Below, in pieces: positions 36,660-48,535 of a DNA stretch of 64,000 nt. The position numbers and the translations under genes were made by a program. The notes beneath the pieces are model-generated. The model searched no databases and had not been told where the DNA came from. It was given only the letters and a program-made list of their open reading frames with translations. Source of the DNA: Sciurus carolinensis (lineage: Eukaryota > Chordata > Mammalia > Rodentia > Sciuridae). The stretch is taken from the NCBI RefSeq assembly GCF_902686445.1, contig NC_062232.1:37280454-37344453 (forward strand). The letters are read 5' to 3'. Numbering within the stretch: the stretch's first letter is position 1; each line of letters opens with the position of its first letter.

Positions 36660-39600
36660 GTAAAAATCTTCATATAACATTCTGAGAGACTACAAGATGG
36701 TGGACTAGAGTGGCTTGCTTTCCTTGCTGCTCTGTGGACTGCAACCAAGAAAGTAGGCAGCAAGGTGGGTGAACAAAAAAAAAAAAAGGAAGAGGGAGGG
36801 GAAACTTTACTGGAATTTAAATCTGAACATTCAAAGATGATTGGGAACTCGGGAGGTTGGATATAATAAAATAGGGAAGAAATCCCCAGTGAGACAGCCA
36901 CCCCTGTGACTGGGCCAGAAGCACTAGCCAGAGCGGTTCTTCTACACGCAAAGTGGGCGCGATAAGGGAATTAAGGGAACCCACATTTTTAAGGGACCTG
37001 AGGCTTGTCTGGGTACAGAGCCCTTAGAGATCAAAGACATTGCCCAACTAAACTGAAAGGTGTGCTGCGTAATATCCTTATGTGGGAAAGAAGCCACCAT
37101 CTCTCCCAGTGCCCTGCAGAGGACAAAAGAAGGAACCATTTTGCAGCCACATAGTGAGGGGCCGGCAGCTGAGGGAGTACATTCCTGGCAAACATGAGTT
37201 TGGCCCAAAATACAAGCCCGGTAAACACACTGCAGGTCTTAGAGTGTGCTTAAGTGACCAGGAGAAAATCAGAGGAGGAGAGAGGTTTACACAGGGGACA
37301 ACTGGTCGGGGAAATGCACCCAGCCCTCCCTTCCCCCCTCCAATCTGGCTGTTTACAGGACCCCCTGGGAGAGACACATCTGGCGGAAATTCAGAAGGGC
37401 ACAGGTGGGAGAGATTAAGTTTTGGAGACTAAACACAAGAACAAGAAATGGTGGGGGCTACAGGAATAAGAACTGGCTTCACCACCACATGAGTGGAACC
37501 CAGGGGAGATCCCTGGGTTACTGTCTTCCAGTATAGAACAATTACTGGATCCCGGAGGTGCATTGATTTAAAATCTCCAGACCAATTGACATTCACTGAA
37601 GAGCCTGGAGCCCACCTTAGCCTAAACCCTGCCTCCTGGAATTCCACCTGTGGAGTTACCACTCTCATTCCAGCAATTCATAGGGCTCCAGATGACCCCT
37701 ATGAATTGCTCCAGCAATTCATCATGCTCCAGATGACCCCAACTAACACTGCTGAGAAGAGAAGCTGAGAATCTTTTGAACTCCAATAGAAAGAATTCTT
37801 TAACTTTTCATAGAGAATTTTTCCTCTTTTTTCCTGTTCTCTGCTTAATTGTGACCCTAATGGAACATGGACATACTCGTATCCTCCCCTGCCTCAGGTC
37901 TAACATTTTTGAAGCCAGTTATTTTTTCATGGATCAGTTTTTTGAGGACTAGGATGTTTGATTACTATATTTGTTTTGTTGTATATTCTATTATTTTTAT
38001 TTTTAACGTAAAATTTTTTTATGTTTTTCTCATTTCCCTTGATTCTTTCTCTTTTCTTCAGCTAACAATCTCTATTGTTCTTTTTCACTCTTCCTTTAAT
38101 TTTTTATTTCTTTCTTCTCTTGTCCTCTGTCAAAATCATCACATCCTATAGCACTTGTTTTCTTGGTGTCCACCATTTGAAATTGTAAACCTTTTTGCAA
38201 AACTTACTGTTTATATTGTGGGCAATAACTAATCATATTGTTTCTGTTTATTGTGATGATTAACATTGTAGACATCATAGTAGGAACTGTTTGGTTTAAT
38301 GCTGTATATTGTTTGCATTACTTGTTATTATTTGCCTCCTCCTAAACAGTGAGGTAGTAGAAACCTTCACGGACACTACAAGTCCACAAGGTAGAAACTC
38401 TATTACCTCAGATCTATACTGCTAGATGGGTAGACACACAAACACCATGAAAAAAAAAAAAAACAAGGAAACAAATCAAGATACTTCAGTAACAGAATTC
38501 ATCAACACCATGGTGTGAAATCAGAGTGAAAATATAGTAAGTGAACAATTACTTCAATAGAGATTCTGAAAAAAAAAAAAAAAAGTCAAGCAGAAATCCT
38601 CAAAATGAAGGAATCAATAAACCAAATTAAAAATTCAATAGAAAGCATCACCAGCAGACTAGATCACTTGGAAAGCACTTCATGTGATGAAGACAAAATA
38701 TATAATCTTGAAAACATAGTTTACCATGGAGAAAAGATGTTAAGAGACCATTAGCAGAACTTCTAAGAAATGTGGGGTAACCCGAAAATAGCAAATTTAA
38801 GATTTATTGGGATAGATGAAGGCTCAGAGATACAAACCAAAGGAATGCACAGCCTTTTCAATGAAATAATATCAGAAAATTTCCCAAAGCTAAAGAGTGA
38901 AATGGAAAATCAACTATAGAAGGCTTAGTAGAACCCCAAATATACAAAATAACAACAGACCCACACCACCTTATGAAAATGCCTAACATACAGAATAAGG
39001 CTGCCAGAGAAAACATTTAGAGACAAACCAATCCAGATCTCAGCTGATTTCTCAACCCAGACCACTCAGGGCTAGAATGTCTTGGAATGATATACCAAGT
39101 TCTGAAAGAAAATGGATGCCAGCCAAGAATACTATACCCTACAAAATTAAGCTTCAGAATTGACCATAAAATCAAAACCTTCCCTGATAAACACAAGTGA
39201 AAAGAATTCACATCTAGAAAATCTGCACTACCAAACATTCTCAATAACATATTTCATGAAGAAGAAATGAAAAATAAAACTGAAAATCAGCAAAGGGTTG
39301 AACTACAATAGAAGAATAGTCAATCGAAGGAGAAATAATTGAAAAGTAAAAACCAGAAACAAATCAAAATGGAATAGAAATCATTTTTGAAAAATAACAT
39401 TAAATGCAAATGGCCTAAACCCATCAATCAAAAGACATAGACTGGCAGGTTGGATTAAAATTAAAATTAAAAGACCCAACAATATGCTGTCTCCAAGATA
39501 CTCGCCTCATAGGTTACCTCAAAGGCAAAGACATCCACAGACTGAAGGTAAAAGGGTCCCATTCTTTTACTGAAGATCTTTTACCTTCAGTCATTCACAT

Positions 39601-40010
39601 GGATCTCATAAACAAGTAGGGGTTTTTTTAGCCTCATATCAGATAAAGTGAACTTCAAACCAAAGTTGATCAGAAGGAACAGAAGGACATTTCACATTGT
39701 TTAAGGGAACTGTACATCAACAAGACATAATAATCGTTAAGTACTTATGCCCCAAACAGTGGAGCATCTGTGTAAATGAAACAAACTCTTCTCAGTTTCA
39801 AGAATCAAATAGACCACAACACAATAATACTGGGTAACTTTAACATGCCCCGTCACCACTGGCTAGATCCTCCAAACAATAACTAAAGAAACTATAGAAC
39901 TGAAAAATACAATTGCTAAGTAGACTTTTATAGACATATATAGAATATTTCATCCAGCAAGGACTGAATATACTTCTCAGCAGCCAATGGATCCTTCCCT
40001 AATATAGACC
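36660..40010 (+). mobile_element. L1/HAL1-like element, sense: 5' region, ORF1, partial endonuclease
   Basis: The 5' end near 36664 reads gagactacaagatggtggac, typical of an L1 5' UTR. A GC-rich 5' region runs to about 37740 and a T-rich part to 38400. Decayed ORF1 follows (coiled-coil-type sequence near 38610-38670, then tttattgggatagatgaagg and aatttcccaaagctaaagag). From about 39400 comes the start of an L1 endonuclease-like frame (atgcaaatggcctaaaccca, then acaacacaataatactgggt). It ends at about 40005 without RT sequence or an A tail. Half-L1 (HAL1) elements have this make-up, but a 3' truncated or rearranged L1 is also possible. Confidence 0.7.
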
Positions 40011-40049
40011 ATGTTATGTAAACTATCACATATGTTGGTATGCAGTTGT

Positions 40050-40455
40050 AGTATTGCCTTTATATTTTTAGCATCTGTAGGATTATTTTGATAGCTCCAT
40101 TGATATTAATTTTCCATTGATATTTATAATTTTGTTCTTTTTCTTGATTAGACTTGTTTGATTTTACCAACTTCTAGCTGTATTATTCTTTATTTCTTAT
40201 ATTTCTGCTTCTACTTTATTTTTTTCCTTCTACTTACCTAATTTGAAAATAGTTTGTTAATCTAGCTTCTACTACAAGTCCTTTAAGTTATCTGAGTACT
40301 GTTTCATCCCTGAGTTTCTGATATCTTAAGCTTTTTATTATCGCTTGTTCATAGTTCTTTTCATTTACTTTTCTTGGTCTTTCTTCTTTGACCTGTGAAA
40401 TATTTATAAGTGTGCCATTTAATTTTGAAGCAGTTGACATGTGAGAGTGGGGTTT
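40050..40455 (-). mobile_element. Old L1 ORF2 fragment, antisense
   Basis: tgattttaccaacttctagc, tatttctgcttctactttat and tcttctttgacctgtgaaat correspond to the reversed middle of L1 ORF2. Confidence 0.65.
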
Positions 40456-40710
40456 TATATATCTTCAGGTGATTGATTTCTAATGTAACAAATCATGCAG
40501 GAAACAGTGTGCATGATTTCAAATTAAAAAAAAAGTAATGAAAATGTGTTGCATGTTGTATTGGTTACATTTGTGTCAAAACAGATCAAATTGCATACTT
40601 CAAATATGTGCATTTTATTGTGCTTCAATTTTACCTCAATAAAATTATGAAATAAAAAAGTCTGAAATTGGTGGAAACTGCAGGGTAGTTAATTTGAGGT
40701 AAGGGCCTAT

Positions 40711-41047
40711 GTTAGTTTTTTATTGCCATGACCAAAATAACTGATAAGAACAATTTAGAGGAGGAAAAATTTATTTTGTCTCTGGGCTTTAGGTGAGGCA
40801 GAACATCATCATGGTGGAAGAGGCTGGTAGAGGAAAGCTTCTTAGCTCATGGCAGTTGAGAAGCAGAGTGCACACTTGGGCTTAAGAGCCAGAGACAAAA
40901 TATAATCCGCAAAGGCACACCCCCAGTGACCTGCTGCTTACACTTACCACCCAGTAGTCTATTCAAAATATTAATCATACTTTGTACTAGTTCAGAATAA
41001 ATGACACTTGTCACCATTTGTGAAATGGTGATTGCCAGTCCTCTCAT
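40711..41047 (-). mobile_element. MaLR-type LTR, antisense, partial
   Basis: tgttagttttttattgccat, accaaaataactgataagaa and catcatggtggaagaggctg parallel the LTR at 32697. The 5' end of the LTR (right side) is lost. Confidence 0.65.
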
Positions 41048-41936
41048 GACTATTATGTTTATGATTGTAATAAATACGTTTCTCTAATCAAGCTAGTAAT
41101 AAATAAAAACTCAATAATTTGTTCTACATGTCCTGTAGCAAGAGCAAAATAATCGAAAAAACAAATAACAAAACATGAACTCATTCATGAGTCAGCAAAG
41201 TTTAGAAATTTTTGATACAGTTTAAGGTATTAAGTAGAAAGGTAGATATCAAAAAGTATATGCACAGTGATAGTGCTGCTGTGTATTTCAGTATACAAGT
41301 AAAAGTTAAAATGCCAAGGCATGCTGGTGCTTACTGATAACTTTTGTCTTGTGTAATTTCTCAAATAACTTGAGATATACTTTTTTTTTAATAAATGTAA
41401 ACTTTAAATAAAACCTACTTTTTCCTTATTTTTTTCCCGCTTGAATTTAAGAAAAGGTTTTGAGTTATGGTAATAATGTCTCTGAATAGAACTGTGGAAA
41501 CACACGAATATGAAGAACAGTTATGGAGAAGTCCTTTTCAGTTAAGAAAAATTTGTCTTGTTATAAGACATACAGCATGTATTTTTTTGTACATTGATTA
41601 AGTATTTGTGAGTATAGTTCTTTTTTCTGATTAACAAAACAGTAGAAAACAGTTACTAGTTTTTTCACATCTACTTATATATTGATGTTGATAGAGTTGG
41701 GCTAAAATTTAATTCGGGACACTTCCCACTGCTGAAGAGAAGAGGGTCAAGTGTTTCAAGAATTCAAAACTTGTAAAGGTTAATGTATATATGTTTTGAT
41801 ATGCTAATTATAAATAGATAAACTAAACTAAACTTTAAATAAAACCTACTTTTATTAAACTAAACTAAAAAGGTTTAAATAATGCTATATTACTGCCTGA
41901 TTCATTACATGCTTGAAAATTGTAATACTATATTTT

Positions 41937-42145
41937 GGGGCTGTGGGGGGGGACCCAGGGATTGAACTCAGGGGTATTAACAACTGAGCCACATCCCCAG
42001 CCTATTTTGTATTTTATTTAGAGACAGGGTTTTGCTGAGTTGCTTAGTGCCTCCTTTTTGGTGAGACTGACTTTGAACTCTTGATCCTCCTGCCTCAACC
42101 TCCCAAAGCTGCTGGGATTACAGGCATGCACCATTAAACCTGGCT
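41937..42145 (-). mobile_element. B1-dID SINE, antisense, with 14-bp target duplication
   Basis: cagggattgaactcaggggt, agagacagggttttgctgag and gctgggattacaggcatgca. Flanks taatactatatttt (41923-41936) and taatactgtatttt (42146-42159) differ at one base. Confidence 0.95.
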
Positions 42146-42410
42146 TAATACTGTATTTTTTAATCAGCTCTGAAATTTGTGCTGGCCCTTTTCCTAATTG
42201 GGCCTGACTAATGAAGTTTTCTCCTGTATGGTTTTAATTTTTGTTAATGCTACAATGATGTGGAATTATGGGTTTAAGTTGGTAGGGGGAGATGTTGAGG
42301 AGAGAATTATTATAATGGAAAAACTCGCCATTCTCCTAATTCAAATTTATGTTTTGAATTTAGAAATACATTTATTTTCTTTAGGTTTAATGTATTATTT
42401 TATGTACAAT

Positions 42411-42660
42411 CAGTTGTCCCTTGGTATGGGGGAATTGGCTTCAGGAATCCCCCATACCAAAATCTGTGAATGGTCAAGTCTCTTATGTAAAATGACTAAT
42501 ATATGTGCATATAACAAATGCACATGCACATTGTCGTGTATGATTTAAATCATCTGTAGATTGCTGTAATACATAATACAATATAAATGTTATGGAAAAT
42601 GTTACATTGTATTGTTTAGGGAATAACAGGTGTATATAAGTTCAGTGCAGATGAATTATT
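42411..42660. mobile_element. MER2-like non-autonomous Tigger DNA transposon
   Basis: It starts cagttgtcccttggtatggg, followed by ataccaaaatctgtgaatgg, atgatttaaatcatctgtag and attgtattgtttagggaata, in consensus order. The right terminal repeat is missing and the copy ends in an ATT repeat. Confidence 0.8.
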
Positions 42661-42958
42661 ATTATTATTATTTTGGTCCAGACCACCATCTAGTCCCTTA
42701 GGTGTCTTTTAGGAAGGGCTTCCTAGATACCATATCCCACACCATTTTTTGTTTATGTTCTTGTTATTATCTTACAGAGTTCAGTTGTCTTATAGAATGT
42801 TCCATTTACTGACTTTGTTTTATTGTTTTCTTAGGCTATTGTTTAGCCTATTTCTCTAACCTCTGTACTTTAACTGAAAGTTAACCATTAGCCACTTTCT
42901 TAACGTTTTTTAATGCCTTCCTGGCTTATGTTCATCAGGATTTACAAATGTTCTTTTA

Positions 42959-43146
42959 GCCAGATGCAGTTGTGTATGCCTGTAAATCTCAGCTATTCCA
43001 GAGGCTGAGGCAGGAAAATAGAATAAATAGAATAAATAAATGGCTAAGATGTACCTTAGGTGTCTGCCACTCGCCTAGCTTGTGCAAAGCCTTGGGTTCA
43101 ATCTCCAGTACTATAGCAAAACAAAATACAGCACAACAAAACAAAA
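42959..43146 (+). mobile_element. B1-dID-like composite SINE, sense, diverged
   Basis: gccagatgcagttgtgtatg and gaggctgaggcaggaaaata, a short linker, then actcgcctagcttgtgcaaa and ccttgggttcaatctccagt. Confidence 0.85.
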
Positions 43147-43399
43147 TTATCTCACACATATGGCATTTTCCTTCCTGGGACAGTTTCAGGGTAAATTATA
43201 GGCAGCATGACATTTCAGTCCTCAATGTTCTATTTACCTTTCTACACAATAAGACTATTTTCTTAAATAAGTGTAGTATCTTTATCATCTAACAAAATTA
43301 GCAATGTTGTGTTTTATTCAAAGTTGCACACATTTTCTAAATTTCATAGATTAAGGTGTCTAATAAACATGGCATTTTAAAAATTGATTTATTGATTGA

Positions 43400-43453
43400 T
43401 AGGTCCTAGGAATTGAACCCAGGGACAGTCTACATTGAGCCATAGCCTCAGCT
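43400..43453 (-). mobile_element. ID SINE fragment, antisense
   Basis: ggtcctaggaattgaaccca and cattgagccatagcctcagc. Confidence 0.8.
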
Positions 43454-43723
43454 ACCTTTTTCTCTTTATTGTTTTGTACATTTTTAATAACAACTGAGGC
43501 AAGCCATGCTAACCTTCCTTCAGGCTGTCTCCAGGTACTTGTTATCATTTTTGAAATTCTCTGATTATGATATTATTTTGATTGTTGAGTAGTCTGTAAC
43601 TCTTTTCTTCCTTGCTCTAAGCCCTGTAATGTATCATGTATATTATTGAGTAATTACCTTGTGCTAGATAATTTTCATGGTGGTGTTTAGATATATTTTA
43701 AATATTTTACATGTATATATTAT

Positions 43724-43806
43724 GGAAGTAGAGATATTGCCTCGCAAGCACAAGGCCCTGAGTTCGATCCCCAGTACCGCAAAAAAAAAAAAAAAAAAAA
43801 AAAAAG
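43724..43806 (+). mobile_element. ID SINE, sense, 5' truncated
   Basis: attgcctcgcaagcacaagg and ctgagttcgatccccagtac, then A24. Flanks tatatatta occur at 43714-43722 and 43809-43817. Confidence 0.92.
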
Positions 43807-43983
43807 AATATATATTACTCATAATCTGCATGTTATTTTTTGTGACTGAAGTGGTATTTGTGAAATTGGGAAAATTGAGGAGGAGTCATAAAATGAAGGC
43901 CTTTATAAATCAGACTAGGTTGTAGGAACTCTTCAGACAGAGAAGTTTAAAATAAAAGGTGTCATTTTATTTTATTATTTTAT

Positions 43984-44175
43984 TTTTTTTGCTGGGGATT
44001 GAACCCCGGGGTACTATACCACTGAGATACATCTCTAGCCCTATTTTTTTATTTTGAGACACCGTCTAAGTTGATGGGGTTCTTGCTATGCTGAGGCTAT
44101 TCTCAAACTTAAGATCCTCCTGCATCAGCTTCCCAAATTGTTGGGATTATAGGTGTGTGCCTTCATGCCTGGCTT
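43984..44175 (-). mobile_element. B1-dID SINE, antisense
   Basis: gctggggattgaaccccggg, attttgagacaccgtctaag and ttgggattataggtgtgtgc. Confidence 0.92.
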
Positions 44176-44189
44176 CCTTTGAGGTGTGT

Positions 44190-44413
44190 TTTTTTGTTTT
44201 TTTTTTTTTTTCTTCTTCTTCCCTTTTTTCTTTTTATGGTACCAGGGATTGAACCTAGGGGCACTTTGCTTCTGAGCCACATCCCTAGCCCTTTTTATTT
44301 TTTATTTTGAGACAGGTCTCACTAAGTTGCATAGGGCCTCATTAAATTGTCGAGGCTGGTCTCAATCTTGCAATCCTCCTGCTTCAGCCTTCTGAGTTGC
44401 CTCTGTGCCTGGC
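44190..44413 (-). mobile_element. B1-dID SINE, antisense
   Basis: A T-rich tail, taccagggattgaacctagg, gagacaggtctcactaagtt and tcctgcttcagccttctgag. It lies right after the previous SINE in the same direction but is a separate, more T-rich copy. Confidence 0.92.
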
Positions 44414-45025
44414 AGTGTGAGTTTTTGAAAGTTCGTTGGCAGTGGTGTTGAAGGCAGATTGGAACGGTAGGAAATGGAGGGAGAAGCTAGTTAGGGAGAC
44501 ATGATAACTATTGAAATAAAACAGAAGATAGAGTTGAGGTTCTAAATAATCTAGGACCTTTCAGATGTAAATCAGAAAGGCAGTAGGAATAGAGAGGGGA
44601 TAGATTGGAAGGCTTTTAGATTCTAAAATGAACTTTGCAGATAGAATGAGTGCATTTTATTTATGGGGAGGTGGAGAGAGGAGAAACGTAGGATTAATTT
44701 TTAGCTTGGTCAACAGTTGAGATCGTTACCACTATCTAAAATCTGTGGTACCTGGAGAGCATCAGAGTATATTGTTCAGTCTTAGATTCATGTTGTTTCA
44801 GATATTCATGGGATGTGCAGCAGGTGAAAGAAATCCAAAGGCAGTTGAAAATTCTTGCCTGGAGCTTTTGGAATGTCCTTATTACCTTCATTGACCTTTT
44901 TGGACCAGTAGAGTTAATAGCCCCCCAACTCCACCCCCTTTTACTGGCTTTGTGGAATTAAGCTCTGAGCAGAAAAGGTTAAACATTTGATATTTTCCTA
45001 ACAGTTTGTCATGAGTTAGTTTCTT

Positions 45026-45103
45026 TCTTATCCTGAGGATTGAACCCAGGGCCTTCACATAACAAGCAGGTGACTCTGTACCACTGAGCCACATCCCCAG
45101 CCA
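45026..45103 (-). mobile_element. ID SINE, antisense (first of a pair)
   Basis: tcctgaggattgaacccagg and accactgagccacatcccca. The flanks gagttagtttctt (45013-45025) and gagtttatttctt (45104-45116) suggest a 13-bp target duplication with two changes. Confidence 0.9.
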
Positions 45104-45116
45104 GAGTTTATTTCTT

Positions 45117-45218
45117 TTTTCTTTTCTTTTTTTTTTTTTTGTGGTACTGGTGATCGAACTCAGGGCCTTGTGCTTGCAAGGCAAGCACTCTACCAGCTGA
45201 GCTATCTCCCCAGCCCGT
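45117..45218 (-). mobile_element. ID SINE, antisense (second of a pair)
   Basis: T-run, gtggtactggtgatcgaact, caagcactctaccagctgag and ctatctccccagcccg. Exact 13-bp flanks gagtttatttctt lie at 45104-45116 and 45219-45231. It is little diverged. Confidence 0.95.
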
Positions 45219-45261
45219 GAGTTTATTTCTTAATAATATCTGAGCATAATGTCTTTGAAGT

Positions 45262-45323
45262 CAGGGGTGGAGATATAGCTCAGTTGGTAGAGTACTTGCC
45301 TCACATGCGCAAGGCCCTGGGTT
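45262..45323 (+). mobile_element. ID SINE, sense, 3' truncated
   Basis: tggagatatagctcagttgg and caaggccctgggttg. The B box is cut short and there is no tail. Confidence 0.85.
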
Positions 45324-47011
45324 GTCCAGAACCAACAGTGTGGGGGAAGGGAGTTGTCTTCAAAGATGACTACTGAAGTAAGGAATGCCTGGTGGTGGAT
45401 ACAGTCAGATTGTTAATTCTACCCCATAGTTGTCAACATTATAGCAGTTCGTTGTCATGTAGAACCTAATTAGTTGTCCTAGACTACATTTGGTTTAGAT
45501 TGTATCTAATAAAAGTTTTAGAAACTTTAGTATAAGTTTTATTAACATTTTCTTCTTTTCATCCCACCTTCCCTTCCTTTGGGAAACTGTTGCCATCTCA
45601 TAAGTGTGTCTTCCTTCTGCATGTTCCTAGGGTAAAGGTCTAGACTCTTTTTTACCTTAAAAAATTATAAAAGGAAAAAAAAAAACAGCAAATTACAATC
45701 AGTACAAAATAACTATGGGGGAAGGACATGTTCTGATCTTAAATTTATTGGTTCTCTACTGTGTTCTGTAAACATAACTTCCCCCATTATCATTTGTTAC
45801 CATCAGTAAACCTACATTGACATTATTACCCAAAGTCTATAGTTTGGCGCTGTTCCATTGGTTTGGAAAAATGTAAAATGATGTGTATGTACCATTATAG
45901 TATCATACAGAGTATTTTCACTGGCCTCAAAATTCTCTGTGCTCTTGCTGTTCATCCTTCCCTCCCCTAGTAATCAGATCTTTTTATTGCCTCCGTACTT
46001 TCTGCCTTTTCCAGTTGGACTTTTGGGTACTAATAGAATTTGATCTAATGAATTTCTGCTTCCCAGTGTTAAAGGTCAGTCTTTTTTCAGTTTGGAAATT
46101 CCTTGGAAGGTGGGAAGGGTGTCAGTCTAGAGAACTGCTTATTGTTCTGATGTTGTCAATTTAAAGTGATTTTTCATACCACTTTGGAATGCTATTAATT
46201 CCCTCAGCCTTCTGGTGACTGTGACATACTAACAGAAAGAATAGAAAACTACACACAAGGAGAAGAAGAAAACATAGCTTTTCTAGAAACTCCATAGTAG
46301 AAATCTGCTTGTTCTCAATGGCAGGAATTGTGTGACATTACCAGGTTTATCTCCCTGAAAATGGCGGGAAAAAGAGGGGCTTGGTCATTCAACCAGCAGT
46401 CCCTTTCATGAGATTTCATAGATTTAAGAAGATTTTGCAGGGGTTGTCTAATATAAGATTGCCAAAGTTTTCTTTATTTCACCTTTATTCTGTAAAGTTC
46501 ACTGTTACTCTAATTTAGCACTCTTTTTCCCAGTCACTTCTAGGATATTTGTGAAAATGGAAGCAGAACCTTCAATTACCTTTCCTTCATTTTGGAAATA
46601 GCCTGAGGAAATTGAGAGAACCTGACAAACAGCAGTGTCTATTTCCCATTTCTTACTGTTTATAATACCTTTCTCCTATAGGGCTAGGAAGAATAAAGCA
46701 CTCAGTGTTTTGAGAACTACGGGTTACTTTCCTCTCTTGTCTGGGGTTGTACAGCTTGGAGCCCTAATTATGTAACAGAGCATTCAGGAATTCATCTTAG
46801 AGCTTTGTGGTTATCTAAGAGCTATATTAGGGATTAGTGGAAGCACCACTGTGGATTCCAGTATTGGTAAACCACTAACCTAATGGACCACATCCTTTAC
46901 TGCTGGCTTTACTGTAGATACAGTATAAGAATCCTCACTGTAAACTGATAGTAATCTCATCAAGATATAATTTCTTAATTTGCTGTGGTAATGGGTACTA
47001 TGATACAGTTC

Positions 47012-47206
47012 TGGCCAGAGGTTGGCAAACTTCTTTTGTAGAGGGCCAGATAATAAATATTTTAGGCTTTGTAAATCAGATGATTTCTAGTGAAATTTCT
47101 TACCTCAATTGTTATAGCTGGAAATAGCCATAGGCAATACATTAATGATGGGTGTGGCCATGGACTGCCTGTTTTGTTCTGCCTGCCATAATTCGCTAGC
47201 CTCTCT
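47012..47206. mobile_element. Non-autonomous hAT-type DNA transposon (candidate)
   Basis: The left end cagaggttggcaaacttctt and the body agggccagataataaatatt, taggctttgtaaatcagatg follow a Charlie-type MER consensus. The right end, reversed, reads agaggctagcgaatt, an imperfect match to the left end. Confidence 0.65.
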
Positions 47207-47236
47207 TACCTCTAAGAATTTACGCTGAGGCATTAG

Positions 47237-48535
47237 TACAGTAATGCTCTTACCTGCAGTTTTGCTTTCCATAGTTTCATATAGTTGAGATCAACTATGG
47301 AGAATTAACAATTGATAAGTTTTAAATTGCATGCTGTCCTGATAGTGTGCTGAAATCTTGCACCATGCCCCTCCGTCCTGCTGGGGATATGAATCATCTC
47401 TTTGTCTAATATATCTACGCTCTGTTAGTCAGTTAGTAGTCCTCTGGGTTATTGTATGTTAACTGTCTTGTATCACAGTGCTTGTGTTCATGACTCTTAT
47501 TTTACTAAATAATTGCCCTAAAATGCAATAGTAGTGATGCTGGCAATTTGGATATACCAAAGAGGTACCACACAGTGCTTTCTTTAAGTAAAATGTTGTA
47601 GGTTCTCAATTTAGTTAATAAGGAAAGAGAAGAAAATTTTATGCCAAGATTGTTAAGAACAATGATAAGAATGAATTCTCTATCTGAAATTGTGAAGAAG
47701 GAAAAATAAATTCACACTAGTTTTGCTAACACACCTCAAACTGTAGAAATTTGGGTCATAGCATGTGATGAGTGCTTAGTTGATATGAATAAGATATTAC
47801 ATTTGTGGGTGAAAGACATGAGGAGAAAACATGTTCTGATTGATGGCAATGTGTTATCCTGGAAAGCATTGAGCCTATACAAAGACTTCAGCCTTCAGCA
47901 AAGGATCCCTGAAAAGAGTGACACTATACCATTTACTGGAAGTAAAGGATGGTTACAAATTGGAATTAAGTTTGGACTGCAAAATATAAAAATTTCTGAG
48001 AGTCTGTGTTTGCTGATGAAAAAGCTGCTGCCACATTTCCAGTGAAGTTGAAGTAGATTAAGGACACTGTTTTGAGTCTTCATTTATGACAAAACCTGGA
48101 TCTTCTGGAAAAAGATATCCAGTAAACTTATATTCATAAAAATGTAAAGGAGGCATTAGGGCATCAAACATAGAAGGACAAATTAACTTTGGTATTCTGT
48201 GGCAACACTGCAGGTCATATGATAAAGCTAGGTGTGTGTACAGAGACAAGAACCCACATGATCTCAAAAACAAAACCAAAATGTTAGGGCAAAAGCATGT
48301 ACATTCATATAACTTTTATTACAGTTTATTGTTCTATTTTTTTAGTTATTGCTGCTAATCTCTTACTGTGCCTAATTTATATATTAAACTTTATGTCATT
48401 GGTATGTATGTATATATAGGAAAAAAACAGCATATATAGAGTTCAGTACGATCTGCAGTTTCTGGCATTTACTGTGTTCTTGGAACCTATCCCCCATGGA
48501 TTGGGGGTGGGGGGGCGACTCTACACATTTTATAA
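47237..48535 (+). mobile_element. Tigger (Tc1/mariner-type) DNA transposon relic with transposase remnants
   Basis: The left end includes taatgctcttacctgcagtt. A decayed transposase frame follows. From about 47500 the frame gives SSDAGNLDIPK, then stops. At 47785-48045 a 86-codon open stretch contains HLWVKDM and the CENP-B-type DNA-binding segment FTGSKGWLQ...FGLQNIKIS. A later piece near 48205 reads like the GNAAGHMIKL core. The right end near 48440-48530 (gttcagtacgatctgcagtt, ttggaacctatcccccatgg) matches the Tigger 3' end. Several stops and deletions, including most of the catalytic domain, make it dead. It is not a domesticated gene. Confidence 0.85.

Noticed and set aside
37082..37432. 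116-codon frame in the GC-rich 5' part of the HAL1-like element
   Set aside because: Several overlapping frames are open on both strands because of base composition; none resembles a protein.
47785..48045. Domesticated transposase gene
   Set aside because: Short remnant of a Tigger frame with stops before and after and no catalytic domain.
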